Assembly: GCF_000719115.1 (NCBI RefSeq)
Contig: NZ_JOEA01000015.1
Coordinates: 1-64,000, forward strand
Direction: 5' to 3'
Length of the DNA: 64,000 nucleotides
Origin: Lentzea albidocapillata
GTDB lineage: Bacteria; Actinomycetota; Actinomycetes; Mycobacteriales; Pseudonocardiaceae
Position numbers and translations under genes: made by a program. The notes beneath the pieces were generated by a model. The model made no database searches. It was not told where the DNA came from and saw nothing but the letters and a program-made list of their open reading frames with translations. Below are positions 52,855 to 60,109 of the stretch, one piece after another (positions within the stretch are counted from its first letter, which is position 1; the number at the start of each line of letters is the position of its first letter).

Positions 52855-53480
52855 GACTGGTAGCGCTCCAACGCCGCGATCATGAGTTCGAGGCCGAACT
52901 CGAACTCGTGATCGTGGTCGTAGGTCCCCAGCTCGTCCATCACCCCGGCGGACAGCGGAAACGCCGACACGTCGACGTCCTCGTAGGGCGACAACGCGAT
53001 CCCGCCCAACTCGGGCGACGTCGCGACCTCCCTCATCAGCGTGCCCAGCAGGTACGACACCATCGCCCGCATCATCCCGACGGCGATCTTGCCCCGGAAC
53101 CCCGCGCGGTCGAAGTTCGTCAGCGCCGCCTCGATCGTCCGGAACCCCGCCTCGCTGCTCAGACGTCGCGTCGCCAGCATCACGAACGCGCGGGGGTGCC
53201 GGCGCGCCAGTTCCCGCACGGCACGGGCATGTGCCCGGAGGTGATCACGCCAGTCGTCGCTGTCGACGTGGTACGGCCGCGCCTCCGCCATGATCCGCTC
53301 GGCCGCGAGGTCCACCAGCACGGCCTTGTTCGGCACGTGGTTGTACAGCGACATCGTGCCCGCGCCCAGCTCAGCGGCGAGACGCCGCATCGAGACGGCC
53401 TCGACGCCCTCGCATTCGATCAACCGCACGGCCGCATCCACGATGCGGGCGCGGGTCAGCGGTTCACGTGGCGAGGACAC
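52851..53480 (-). CDS. TetR family regulator
   Basis: A 209-residue TetR-type repressor: RARIVDAAVRLIECEGVEAV and SMRRLAAELGAGTMSLYNHV form the HTH. The C-terminal domain (RRHPRAFVMLATRRLSSEAG) resembles the TetR class C-terminal fold. The start is GTG 53480. It is divergent from the SnoaL-like gene across 68 bases containing a clear inverted repeat, which it probably binds. It may also control the convergent acyl-CoA dehydrogenase gene indirectly. Confidence 0.88.
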   Translation of the reverse strand: MSSPREPLTRARIVDAAVRLIECEGVEAVSMRRLAAELGAGTMSLYNHVPNKAVLVDLAAERIMAEARPYHVDSDDWRDHLRAHARAVRELARRHPRAFVMLATRRLSSEAGFRTIEAALTNFDRAGFRGKIAVGMMRAMVSYLLGTLMREVATSPELGGIALSPYEDVDVSAFPLSAGVMDELGTYDHDHEFEFGLELMIAALERYQS

Positions 53481-53517
53481 TGGCGGAGACCATCCGACGT
53501 GGAGTAGCTTCCCTGCG

Positions 53518-53532
53518 ACGTACGGCGTACGT
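53518..53532. promoter_or_regulatory. Probable TetR operator
   Basis: ACGTACG-G-CGTACGT is a perfect inverted repeat of 7-bp arms about one central base. It lies between the divergent TetR and SnoaL-like genes and directly before the GGAGGG ribosome site of the latter. Size and position fit a TetR dimer site controlling both genes. Confidence 0.65.
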
Positions 53533-53548
53533 AGGAGGGTCGGCCGGT

Positions 53549-53989
53549 ATGACCGAGTCCAGGGCGCTCAGAGCGCTGCGTGAAGCGATCGTCTTGGAAC
53601 ACATGGAGTCGCAGAACGACCACGACTTCGACACCTCTCTGAACACGTTTCCGCACCCCCGCTACGAGATCATGGCGTCCGGCCAGGTCCTCGATGGCGT
53701 GGACGCGGTGCGCGCCTACTGGCAACGCACCCGCGCGGCGTTCCCCGACCAGCGCAACAAGGTCATCGACGTCCACCATGCCGACGACGCCGTGATCGTG
53801 GAGTTCGAACTGCAGGGCACGCACCTGGGAAGCCTCATCGGCGAAGAAGTTACCGGACGGTCGTTCAAGGTCAGGATGGTCGGTTTCTTCCTGTTCGACA
53901 AGGACGTCCTCGTCTGCCAGCGCGTCTACGGCGACACGGCGACGGTCATGGCCCAGCTGGGCATGCTCAAGGTCCCCGAAAAGTTCTAG
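53549..53989 (+). CDS. SnoaL-like NTF2-fold protein
   Basis: A 146-residue SnoaL/polyketide-cyclase-like protein. FPHPRYEIMASGQVLDGVDA, VRAYWQRTRAAFPDQRNKVI and VIVEFELQGTHLG follow the NTF2 cone pattern, with a conserved His-containing FPHPRYE opening. ATG 53549 has GGAGGG ten bases upstream; the earlier frame from 53468 overlaps TetR and the operator. It may be a hydrolase, cyclase or binding protein, regulated by the neighbouring TetR. It ends in a 4-nt overlap with the convergent asparaginase gene. Confidence 0.8.
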   Translation: MTESRALRALREAIVLEHMESQNDHDFDTSLNTFPHPRYEIMASGQVLDGVDAVRAYWQRTRAAFPDQRNKVIDVHHADDAVIVEFELQGTHLGSLIGEEVTGRSFKVRMVGFFLFDKDVLVCQRVYGDTATVMAQLGMLKVPEKF

Positions 53990-54885
53990 AAGACGACACG
54001 AACCTCTCCGACGACCTGCCCGCCGCCGAGCACCGGCACGGACAGGGACTCCTTCGCGGGCGACACGTCGAACCCCATGGCGGCCAACGCCGTGAGCCCG
54101 ATCGCCGTCGTGGCACGGGGATTGCCGTCGAGCACCTTCACCGCGACCGCGTGCCCGGTGGCGGTCGCCAGCACCAGCACACCTTCCGCACCGCCCTTGG
54201 CCACCACGCCCGGCAGTTGCTGCATGACCACGGTGTTCACATGCCCGGTCCCGCCGACGTACTCGGGGAATCCGCGCATGGCATCGGCGACAGGCGTGCG
54301 CACCAGCCCCTGCATCGCCCGCGCCAAGCCGTGCAACGACAACCCGTACACGGGCGCGCCACAGCCGTCGATCGCCGTGTGCACAACGGACTCTCCGGAC
54401 AACTCCTCCACCGTCCGCATCACCAGCCGCTGCAACGGATGCGAAGGCTCCAGATAGGTCTGCGTCGGCCACCGCGCCGCCACGCACGCCGCGAGCATCG
54501 CCGCGTGCTTGCCCGAACAGTTCATCCGCACCCGGGAAGGTTCCGACACCCGTTGGCGCGTCTCCTCGTCCTCGGGCCAGGACGGCGGGCAGCGCAGCAA
54601 CCCGACCGGCAACCCGCCGAGCAGCTCCATCACCAGCTCGACGTGCCGGTTCTCCCCCGTGTGCGACCCCGCCGCGATCGCCAGCGCGGGCCCGGCCAAG
54701 GGCGCGCCGGCGGACAGGCACGCGAGCGCCTGGAACGGCTTCATGCACGACCGCGGCAGCACCGGGTCCTCCACCGGGCCGACGGAAACGCCCACGGCTC
54801 CGGACGGCAGCAGGCCGACGACGCTGCCGTGGTGCAGGCTCTCCACGAACCCCGACCGGGTCACCTCAGCGAGCAGTGCGGGCAC
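53986..54885 (-). CDS. L-asparaginase II family protein
   Basis: A 299-residue protein of the asparaginase II family (PF06089): LAEVTRSGFVESLHHGSVVG, PRSCMKPFQALACLSAGAPL, IAAGSHTGENRHVELVMELL, MNCSGKHAAMLAACVA and IDGCGAPVYGLSLHGLARAM. The conserved K in SGKHA and Thr in SHTGE are likely catalytic. It overlaps the downstream-listed permease gene by 20 bases, so it is co-translated with the amino-acid transporter. It would release ammonia from imported asparagine. Confidence 0.88.
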   Translation of the reverse strand: MPALLAEVTRSGFVESLHHGSVVGLLPSGAVGVSVGPVEDPVLPRSCMKPFQALACLSAGAPLAGPALAIAAGSHTGENRHVELVMELLGGLPVGLLRCPPSWPEDEETRQRVSEPSRVRMNCSGKHAAMLAACVAARWPTQTYLEPSHPLQRLVMRTVEELSGESVVHTAIDGCGAPVYGLSLHGLARAMQGLVRTPVADAMRGFPEYVGGTGHVNTVVMQQLPGVVAKGGAEGVLVLATATGHAVAVKVLDGNPRATTAIGLTALAAMGFDVSPAKESLSVPVLGGGQVVGEVRVVF

Positions 54886-55633
54886 GAGCAGCCTCCAGCC
54901 GGTGGGCCAGCCTGGACAGCGCCAGGTTGACCACGAGGTAGACGAACGCGACGACGATGAAGGTCTGGATCAGCAGACCGTTGTAGTTCGCGAGCACCCG
55001 CCCGTTGAACAACAACTCCGTGTAGGAAACGACATAACCCAGCGAGGTGTCCTTCAACAGACTGACGGCCTGGGTCACGAGCAACGGCGTCATGTGCCGC
55101 ACGGCCTGTGGCAGCACCACGAACCGCGTCACCACACCGTCCGGCATGCCCAGCGACAACCCCGCCTCGCGCTGGCCGGGATCGACCGCCGAGACGCCCG
55201 CCCGGAAGATCACCGCGTAGGACGCCGCGTGCGACAACGCGAGCGGCACCACGAGCTTCCAGAACAGCGGCAGGTTCACCCCGAACGACGGCAGCACGAA
55301 CAGCATCACGTACACGAGCAGCAGCACCGGAACCGTGCGCATGACCTCGGCATAGGCGCGAGTGAACCGGTTGGGCCGCAACGCGAGCAGCAACCCGCCC
55401 GCCATCGCCAGCACACCCGTCGCACACGCCGCCACCACCGTCGACCACAGGCCTTCAAGCAGATAACGCCACACCGGCCAGGTCAGATACGGCCTCCACC
55501 GAACCGGCTCCAGCTGCCCACCGGCCGCGAACTGGCGCAACCCCAGCGCGACTAGCCCGAGGAGCACCAGCCCGGACACCACGGAGACCCAGAAGACCCG
55601 GCGGCGGAACCGGGGGCCAGGAGCGTCGAACAT
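54866..55633 (-). CDS. Polar amino acid ABC permease (GluD/HisM type)
   Basis: A 255-residue permease with about five helices. The N-terminal helix VFWVSVVSGLVLLGLVALGL is extra to the core; EAGLSLGMPDGVVTRFVVLP is the EAA loop that contacts the ATPase. ATG 55633 overlaps the other permease stop (TGATG). The asparaginase start overlaps its 3' end by 20 bases. It pairs with the second permease for import of glutamate/aspartate/asparagine-type substrates. Confidence 0.88.
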   Translation of the reverse strand: MFDAPGPRFRRRVFWVSVVSGLVLLGLVALGLRQFAAGGQLEPVRWRPYLTWPVWRYLLEGLWSTVVAACATGVLAMAGGLLLALRPNRFTRAYAEVMRTVPVLLLVYVMLFVLPSFGVNLPLFWKLVVPLALSHAASYAVIFRAGVSAVDPGQREAGLSLGMPDGVVTRFVVLPQAVRHMTPLLVTQAVSLLKDTSLGYVVSYTELLFNGRVLANYNGLLIQTFIVVAFVYLVVNLALSRLAHRLEAARARTAR

Positions 55634-56247
55634 CAGGCCAGCCGCCGTTCCAGCACGCGTGCCCCGAACCCGATCCCGGCGGCCATCACCAGATAACAGA
55701 GTCCGACGCCGGTGAACACCAGCAACGGCTGCGCGAGCTCCAGGTTGATCCGTTGCGCCGCACGGGTCATGTCCACTACTCCGACCACACCGGCGAGTGC
55801 GGTCGCCATCGTCAACGCGATCGCGATGTTCGCCAACGGCTGCACGACGTTCTTCAGGGCCTGCGGCAGGATCACGTGCCGCAACGACTGCCGCAGCGAC
55901 AGCCCCAGCGCCCGCGCGGCCTCGCCCTGACCGGACGCCACCGAGTTCACGCCCGACCGCAGCGCCTCCGCCACGAAAGCCGCCTCGTACAGCGCGATCG
56001 CCGTGAAAGCCGTCCAGAACAACGGCATCGTCACGCCCACCTCCGGCAACCCGAACACGAACAGCACCAGCCAGGCGAGCAGCGGGACGTTCCGCCACAC
56101 CTCGACGTAGACCGCGCCGGCCCCTCGCAACAGCGGTACCGGCACGATCCTCATGACAGCGACCAGCAGCCCGGCGAGCAACGCGCCGGCGAACGACAGC
56201 AGGGTCAGGGCGACGGTGTTCAGAAAGCCTTCGAGGACCAGGCTCAT
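55633..56247 (-). CDS. Polar amino acid ABC permease (GluC type)
   Basis: A 204-residue permease: FLNTVALTLLSFAGALLAGL at the N-terminus, VEVWRNVPLLAWLVLFVFGL, and EAARALGLSLRQSLRHVILP as the EAA loop. ATG 56247 overlaps the binding-protein stop by 4 nt. Together with the next gene it forms a heterodimeric channel. No ATP-binding gene is in the operon. Confidence 0.88.
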   Translation of the reverse strand: MSLVLEGFLNTVALTLLSFAGALLAGLLVAVMRIVPVPLLRGAGAVYVEVWRNVPLLAWLVLFVFGLPEVGVTMPLFWTAFTAIALYEAAFVAEALRSGVNSVASGQGEAARALGLSLRQSLRHVILPQALKNVVQPLANIAIALTMATALAGVVGVVDMTRAAQRINLELAQPLLVFTGVGLCYLVMAAGIGFGARVLERRLA

Positions 56248-57122
56248 GAGGCGATCGCGGGTGGCGCCGGCGCGTCGCCGGTGACCACGGTGCCGATCGT
56301 CTGCTTCCAGACCTCCTGCCACAGCCCCGACCTGCCGAGCTCACGCAGCCAGTCGTCCACGAACTTCGTGAACTCGGCGTCCCCATGCTTGATGCCGATG
56401 CCGTACGGATCCTCGGTGAACGGCTCACCGACGAGCTGCAGTTCGCTGTCCTTGGACGCGCCGGCGACCAGGATCGCCTGGTCCTGCACGTAAGCCTCGC
56501 CGCGGCCCTGCTTCAACGCCGTCAGGCACTCGGGATCGGAGCCGAACTCGACGATCTTCGCGGTGGGCGCCACGTCCTGGACGGCCTTCACCCCAGGGGT
56601 GTTCGCGCCGACGATGACGGTCCTACCAGCCAGATCAGCGGGTCCGGAGATGCCGGACGTGCCCCTGCGCACCGCGATCGACTGCCCCGACCGGTAGTAC
56701 GGGCCGGCGAACGACACGCGCTCCTCGCGCGCGGGCGTGATCGTGTAGGTCTGGATGATCACGTCGACGGTACCGTTGGCCAGCAACGGTTCGCGCGTCT
56801 CCGACGTCGCGGAGAGCAGCTCCGTCGAGGGCTTGCCGACGATGTAGTGCGCGAGCAGCTTGCCCAGGTAGGCGTCGAAGCCGGTGAGCTCGCCGCTGAT
56901 CGGGTCGAGCTGGGACAGCAGCGGGGCGTCCTGGGAGCCGCCGATCAGCAGCTCGCCGCGCTTCCTGATGCGGTCTACGGCCGAGCCAGGCGTCACCTGA
57001 CCTGTGTAAACGGGCGCCTTGGCCAGCAGGGCGTCGATCTTGCCACCGCCGGGCACCGCATCCGAGCCGCCGGAACACCCGGCCACGAAGAGCAACAGAG
57101 CAACTACGAACAGTCTCCCCAT
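56244..57122 (-). CDS. Polar amino acid ABC substrate-binding lipoprotein (GluB-like)
   Basis: A 292-residue lipoprotein: MGRLFVVALLLFVAGCSGG with lipobox VAGC, then RIRKRGELLIGGSQDAPLLS, ELTGFDAYLGKLLAHYIV, ITPAREERVSFAGPYYRSGQ and a lobe-2 helix set ending in WQEVWKQTIG. The pattern is family-3 (polar amino acid) solute-binding protein. It is the first gene of the four-gene operon binding protein-permease-permease-asparaginase. Substrate is probably glutamate, aspartate or asparagine; the asparaginase favours the last. Confidence 0.88.
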   Translation of the reverse strand: MGRLFVVALLLFVAGCSGGSDAVPGGGKIDALLAKAPVYTGQVTPGSAVDRIRKRGELLIGGSQDAPLLSQLDPISGELTGFDAYLGKLLAHYIVGKPSTELLSATSETREPLLANGTVDVIIQTYTITPAREERVSFAGPYYRSGQSIAVRRGTSGISGPADLAGRTVIVGANTPGVKAVQDVAPTAKIVEFGSDPECLTALKQGRGEAYVQDQAILVAGASKDSELQLVGEPFTEDPYGIGIKHGDAEFTKFVDDWLRELGRSGLWQEVWKQTIGTVVTGDAPAPPAIAS

Positions 57123-57167
57123 GCCGCGACGCTACTGAGCGCGATGAATCGGGCACAAGATACGACA

Positions 57168-57199
57168 AAGCCGCTTGTCCGATAGTGGACAGGCGGCTT
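57168..57199 (-). terminator. Hairpin terminator after the cold-shock gene
   Basis: On the minus strand AAGCCGCCTGTCC and GGACAAGCGGCTT pair with one mismatch around a six-base loop, followed by a weak U-rich stretch (TGTCGTATCTT). It lies 29 bases after the cold-shock stop and before the transporter operon. Confidence 0.7.
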
Positions 57200-57228
57200 G
57201 TCTTGAATCTAGAGCTGACTGGTCAGAC

Positions 57229-57435
57229 TCAGACGGCGCGAACGCCCTGGGCCTGCGGGCCCTTCTGGCCCTGACCGATCTCGAACTCGACCCGCTGGTT
57301 CTCGTCGAGGGACTTGTAGCCGTTCCCCTGGATCTCCGAGTAGTGCACGAACACGTCGGCGCCACCGTTGTCGGGGGAGATGAAGCCGAAGCCCTTCTCC
57401 GCGTTGAACCACTTGACGGTGCCCTGTACTGCCAT
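57229..57435 (-). CDS. CspA-family cold-shock protein
   Basis: A 68-residue OB-fold RNA chaperone. RNP1 is KGFGFISPD and RNP2 is [19 protein letters not shown] and [12 protein letters not shown] complete the family pattern. It binds single-stranded RNA/DNA. The ATG follows AGGAGAAG with good spacing, and the gene has a long upstream gap and its own terminator. In this phylum such proteins are often constitutive; nothing indicates cold induction here. Confidence 0.95.
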   Translation of the reverse strand: MAVQGTVKWFNAEKGFGFISPDNGGADVFVHYSEIQGNGYKSLDENQRVEFEIGQGQKGPQAQGVRAV

Positions 57436-57672
57436 CTTGCTACTTCTCCTCTAACAGGTGCCGGATCGCGCTCGCGACCACCGGGTCAAGTCACAGCGGC
57501 GTCTTCTCCGGAACCTGGAGAACCCGCTCACTCGCAACCTCGTTCCGCGAGCGGGGTGATCCACGAACACGAAACGTACGACCGAAGACAGTCAACCACG
57601 GGTCCCCGCCCTCAGTCGAGCCATCGATTTCGCTGCTACCGTGAGATGCCAGGTGAGTTCGCGGAGGTGCTC
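57436..57672. other. Divergent gap; long 5' region of the cold-shock gene
   Basis: About 237 bases between the cold-shock gene (minus) and the small plus-strand gene. cspA-type genes often have long leaders that form temperature-sensitive structure, but I cannot define one here. No coding sequence, clear promoter or strong inverted repeat was recognised. Confidence 0.35.
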
Positions 57673-57900
57673 GTGTCGGAGCTGACGGCGATGTCGATCA
57701 AGGTCACCGTCGCACCCCAGATCGCCGGCGGACTCGCCGCACTGGCCGGAGAACACCTGCGCGACACACCGGCCGAAGCCGCCCCGAAGGGCCGCGACAA
57801 GGGCCGTACGACGATCTCCAACAAGCTGGTCGGGGACGTCCACGGCACCGTGTTCCAGATCGGCACCGTGAAGAACATGAACATGCCCGAAGGCCGGTAA
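57673..57900 (+). CDS. Small hypothetical protein with GxVxGTVxQxG motif, 75 aa
   Basis: GTG 57673 follows GGAGG by five bases; ATG 57646 is an alternative with no site. The product has a helical start (VSELTAMSIKVTVAPQIAGG), a Lys/Arg-rich middle and a C-terminal ISNKLVGDVHGTVFQIGTVK, a repeat-like strand motif seen in some actinobacterial proteins beside regulators and effector-associated domains. Its function is unknown. It may share a transcript with the membrane protein 32 bases downstream. Confidence 0.5.
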   Translation: MSELTAMSIKVTVAPQIAGGLAALAGEHLRDTPAEAAPKGRDKGRTTISNKLVGDVHGTVFQIGTVKNMNMPEGR

Positions 57901-57932
57901 CCTGGAAGGTCGTTGACCCAGGGGGCCGCGGC

Positions 57933-58679
57933 TTGACCGGCAGCGAACGACTGCTCTTCTTCTTCATCGGTTTGGTGACCACATTCGTGTTCATCCGCAT
58001 CAGCGTGCGCATGATCAGGGCGAAGGTCCGCTGGTGGCCGGGAAACATCGTGCACGGCAACACGCACGTGCATCACGTCGTGTTCGGCACCGTGCTGCTG
58101 CTCCTGTCCAGCGTCGCGGGCCTTGTCATCCCCGACGACCTGCACGGCGCCAGGCTGGCCGCGGCGGCCGGTCTCGGGGTCGGTGCGGCGCTGGTGCTGG
58201 ACGAGTTCGCGCTGATCCTGCACCTGAGGGACGTGTACTGGATGAAGGCGGGCCGGCTGTCCGTGGACGCGGTGTTCCTCGCCGTCGGCCTCACCGGGAC
58301 GTTCCTGCTCGGCGCACGCCCGTTCGGCTACGACGAGGTGCTGCAGCTCAACCCCGAGACGACGCCGGCGTCCACGTTCACGCTCCGGCTGATCATCATC
58401 TCGGTGAACCTGTGCTTCGCGATCGTGGCGCTGCTCAAGGGCAAGATCTGGACCGGCCTGCTCGGCCTGCTCGTGCCGGTGGTGCCCGCGGTGGGCGCGG
58501 TGCGGCTGGCCCGGCCGGGGTCACCGTGGGCGCGCTGGCGCTATCCGGAGGGCTCGCGCAAGCTGGCCCGCGCGTACCGCCGGGAGGCCAGGATCCGGCA
58601 GCCGATCATCAAGGCGAAGATCGCCGTTCAGGAGTTCATCTCGGGACGTCACGACCTGCCTGATCAAGACAGGCCGTGA
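57933..58679 (+). CDS. Integral membrane protein, 248 aa
   Basis: About six membrane helices (LLFFFIGLVTTFVFIRIS, VVFGTVLLLLSSVAGLVI, AAAAGLGVGAALVLDEFALI, SVDAVFLAVGLTGTFLLGA, LRLIIISVNLCFAIVALL, WTGLLGLLVPVVPAVGAVRL) and a basic C-terminal tail. NIVHGNTHVHHVVFG and DEFALILHLRDVYW hold clustered His and acidic residues in the first half that could bind a metal. The start is a TTG at 57933 behind a GGGGG site. Family not recognised with confidence. A MITE-like element lies 25 bases after its stop. Confidence 0.65.
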   Translation: MTGSERLLFFFIGLVTTFVFIRISVRMIRAKVRWWPGNIVHGNTHVHHVVFGTVLLLLSSVAGLVIPDDLHGARLAAAAGLGVGAALVLDEFALILHLRDVYWMKAGRLSVDAVFLAVGLTGTFLLGARPFGYDEVLQLNPETTPASTFTLRLIIISVNLCFAIVALLKGKIWTGLLGLLVPVVPAVGAVRLARPGSPWARWRYPEGSRKLARAYRREARIRQPIIKAKIAVQEFISGRHDLPDQDRP

Positions 58680-58704
58680 CGGGTCTCTGGCGCCGGTCGC
58701 GGCA

Positions 58705-58806
58705 CTAGGCCTGTATCGAAGTCTGGTTCGATGAGAGTCGCGCTTGAGGTGGTTCCTGGCGGCCTCGGGCCCGGCTATCGCGGATCAGACTTCGATACAG
58801 GCCCTA
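58705..58806. mobile_element. Probable 102-bp MITE with terminal inverted repeats and CTAG duplication
   Basis: CTAGGCCTGTATCGAAGTCTG (first 20 bases from 58705) is matched at the other end by CAGACTTCGATACAGGCC next to CTAG (58786-58807), almost perfectly inverted, with about 60 bases between. A 4-bp CTAG at both edges looks like a target-site duplication of an IS5-type (YTAR) transposase. There is no room for a transposase. It separates two convergent genes; the TAG stop of the sugar-binding gene lies within the duplicated CTAG. It could also act as a bidirectional terminator. Confidence 0.55.
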
Positions 58807-59901
58807 GCCTCCGACGATGTCCTGCTGGGCGCAGACCTGGGCGAGCCCGCCGGCGCACAACTCCGCCGGCTTGACAATGCCCTCCGTGACCAGCGTCCGG
58901 ACGGAGTCCTTCTTGATCAGCGTCGCGCCGAGCAGCACCGACTTGATGTCGCGTCGCGAAACGGGATCCCGCAGGTTGCCGGTGGCGAGGTCATCGGCAC
59001 CCTCCAGGTCCCCGCGGGCGATGGCGATCGCCAGCCTGGCGGCGGCCTCGGCCTCGTCGCGCACCGGCTTGTAGACGGTGACGCACTGGTCGCCGCCCAG
59101 CACGGCCCGCAGACCGTCCACAGTGGCGTCCTGACCGGTGACCGGGACCCGCAGGTTCTTCTTCTTGAGCACGGCGATGACCGCGCCGGCCAGGCCGTCG
59201 TTGGCCGCGACCACGCCGTCGACCTTGCCGCCGTTCTCGTTCAGGATCTGCTCGAACAGCTGACCGCCGAGGTCGTTGTTCCAGTCGGCGACCGGCTGCG
59301 ACTTCACGAGCCTGAGCGCGCCGCTGTCGTACTTCGAGGACAGCCGCGACTTCTGGCCCTGGGTGAAGAGGGTCGCGTTGTGGTCGGTCGGAGCGCCCTG
59401 GATCTCGATGATCTGGCCGCCCGGCTTGTCGCCGAGGCAGGCCAGCAGGCCGTCCGCCTGCAACTGGCCGACGTTCACGCTGTCGAAGCCCACGTGGTAC
59501 TCCGCCGTGCCGCCGAGCGTGACCCGGTCGTAGTCGATGACCGGGATGTTCGCGGCCTTCGCCTTCTTGTGGACCGCGAGACCGCCGGCCGCCGACAACG
59601 GCGTGATCATCAGGACCTTCACCTTGCGGCGGATCATCTCGTCGGCGATCTGCGCGAACTTCGCCTCGTCGCCCTCGGCGTTCTCCATGAACGGTTCGAT
59701 GTCCGCGTAGTTGAACGCCTGTGTGAGCAGAGGACGATCCTGCTCTTCCCAACGCGTGGATGTCGTTCGGTCGGGAAGGATTACCCCGACGATTGGTTTG
59801 GGGCCACGCGTAGGCAGCGTCGGAGACCCCTGACCTGCGTCACCACAGGCGGAGAGGAGAAAGAGCAGGCACGCCGACGATGCCATTACCCGTCTTCGCA
59901 T
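58804..59901 (-). CDS. Sugar ABC substrate-binding lipoprotein (xylose/ribose-type), orphan
   Basis: A 365-residue periplasmic-type binding lipoprotein. Signal MRRRVMASSACLLFLLSAC gives the lipobox cysteine. The family-2 pattern includes PIVGVILPDRTTSTRWEEQD, EGDEAKFAQIADEMIRRKVK, ANIPVIDYDRVTLGG, GVVAANDGLAGAVIAVLKKK and VPVTGQDATVDGLRAVLGGD, closest to xylose-binding proteins. ATG 59916 is an alternative start. No permease or ATPase is adjacent, so it may serve a transporter elsewhere or signal. An AATCTTG/CAAGATT repeat lies upstream. Confidence 0.85.
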   Translation of the reverse strand: MRRRVMASSACLLFLLSACGDAGQGSPTLPTRGPKPIVGVILPDRTTSTRWEEQDRPLLTQAFNYADIEPFMENAEGDEAKFAQIADEMIRRKVKVLMITPLSAAGGLAVHKKAKAANIPVIDYDRVTLGGTAEYHVGFDSVNVGQLQADGLLACLGDKPGGQIIEIQGAPTDHNATLFTQGQKSRLSSKYDSGALRLVKSQPVADWNNDLGGQLFEQILNENGGKVDGVVAANDGLAGAVIAVLKKKNLRVPVTGQDATVDGLRAVLGGDQCVTVYKPVRDEAEAAARLAIAIARGDLEGADDLATGNLRDPVSRRDIKSVLLGATLIKKDSVRTLVTEGIVKPAELCAGGLAQVCAQQDIVGG

Positions 59902-59922
59902 AATCGCGAAGTTCATCCCTTG

Positions 59923-59942
59923 AATCTTGTTAAGTCAAGATT
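59923..59942. promoter_or_regulatory. AT-rich inverted repeat upstream of the sugar-binding gene
   Basis: AATCTTG-TTAAGT-CAAGATT is a perfect 7-bp inverted repeat with a six-base spacer, starting seven bases upstream of the alternative ATG of the sugar-binding gene, in an unusually AT-rich island. A nearby minus-strand TATAAG may be a -10. It could be the operator for a sugar-responsive repressor. Confidence 0.45.
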
Positions 59943-60109
59943 TCTTCTTATAACATCACGCTCCGCTTCCGATCGGCTACAGTTCGATTCCGTACGAAAG
60001 GCGCTGATGCGCAGCGAATTTTCGTGTCAGTGTGTCCAACTTGGGCGGCGATCGGGGGCCGCGCTGTGTTGTTGGATCCAGCCCTGACCGGGTGTGAGGA
60101 GACAGCTAG

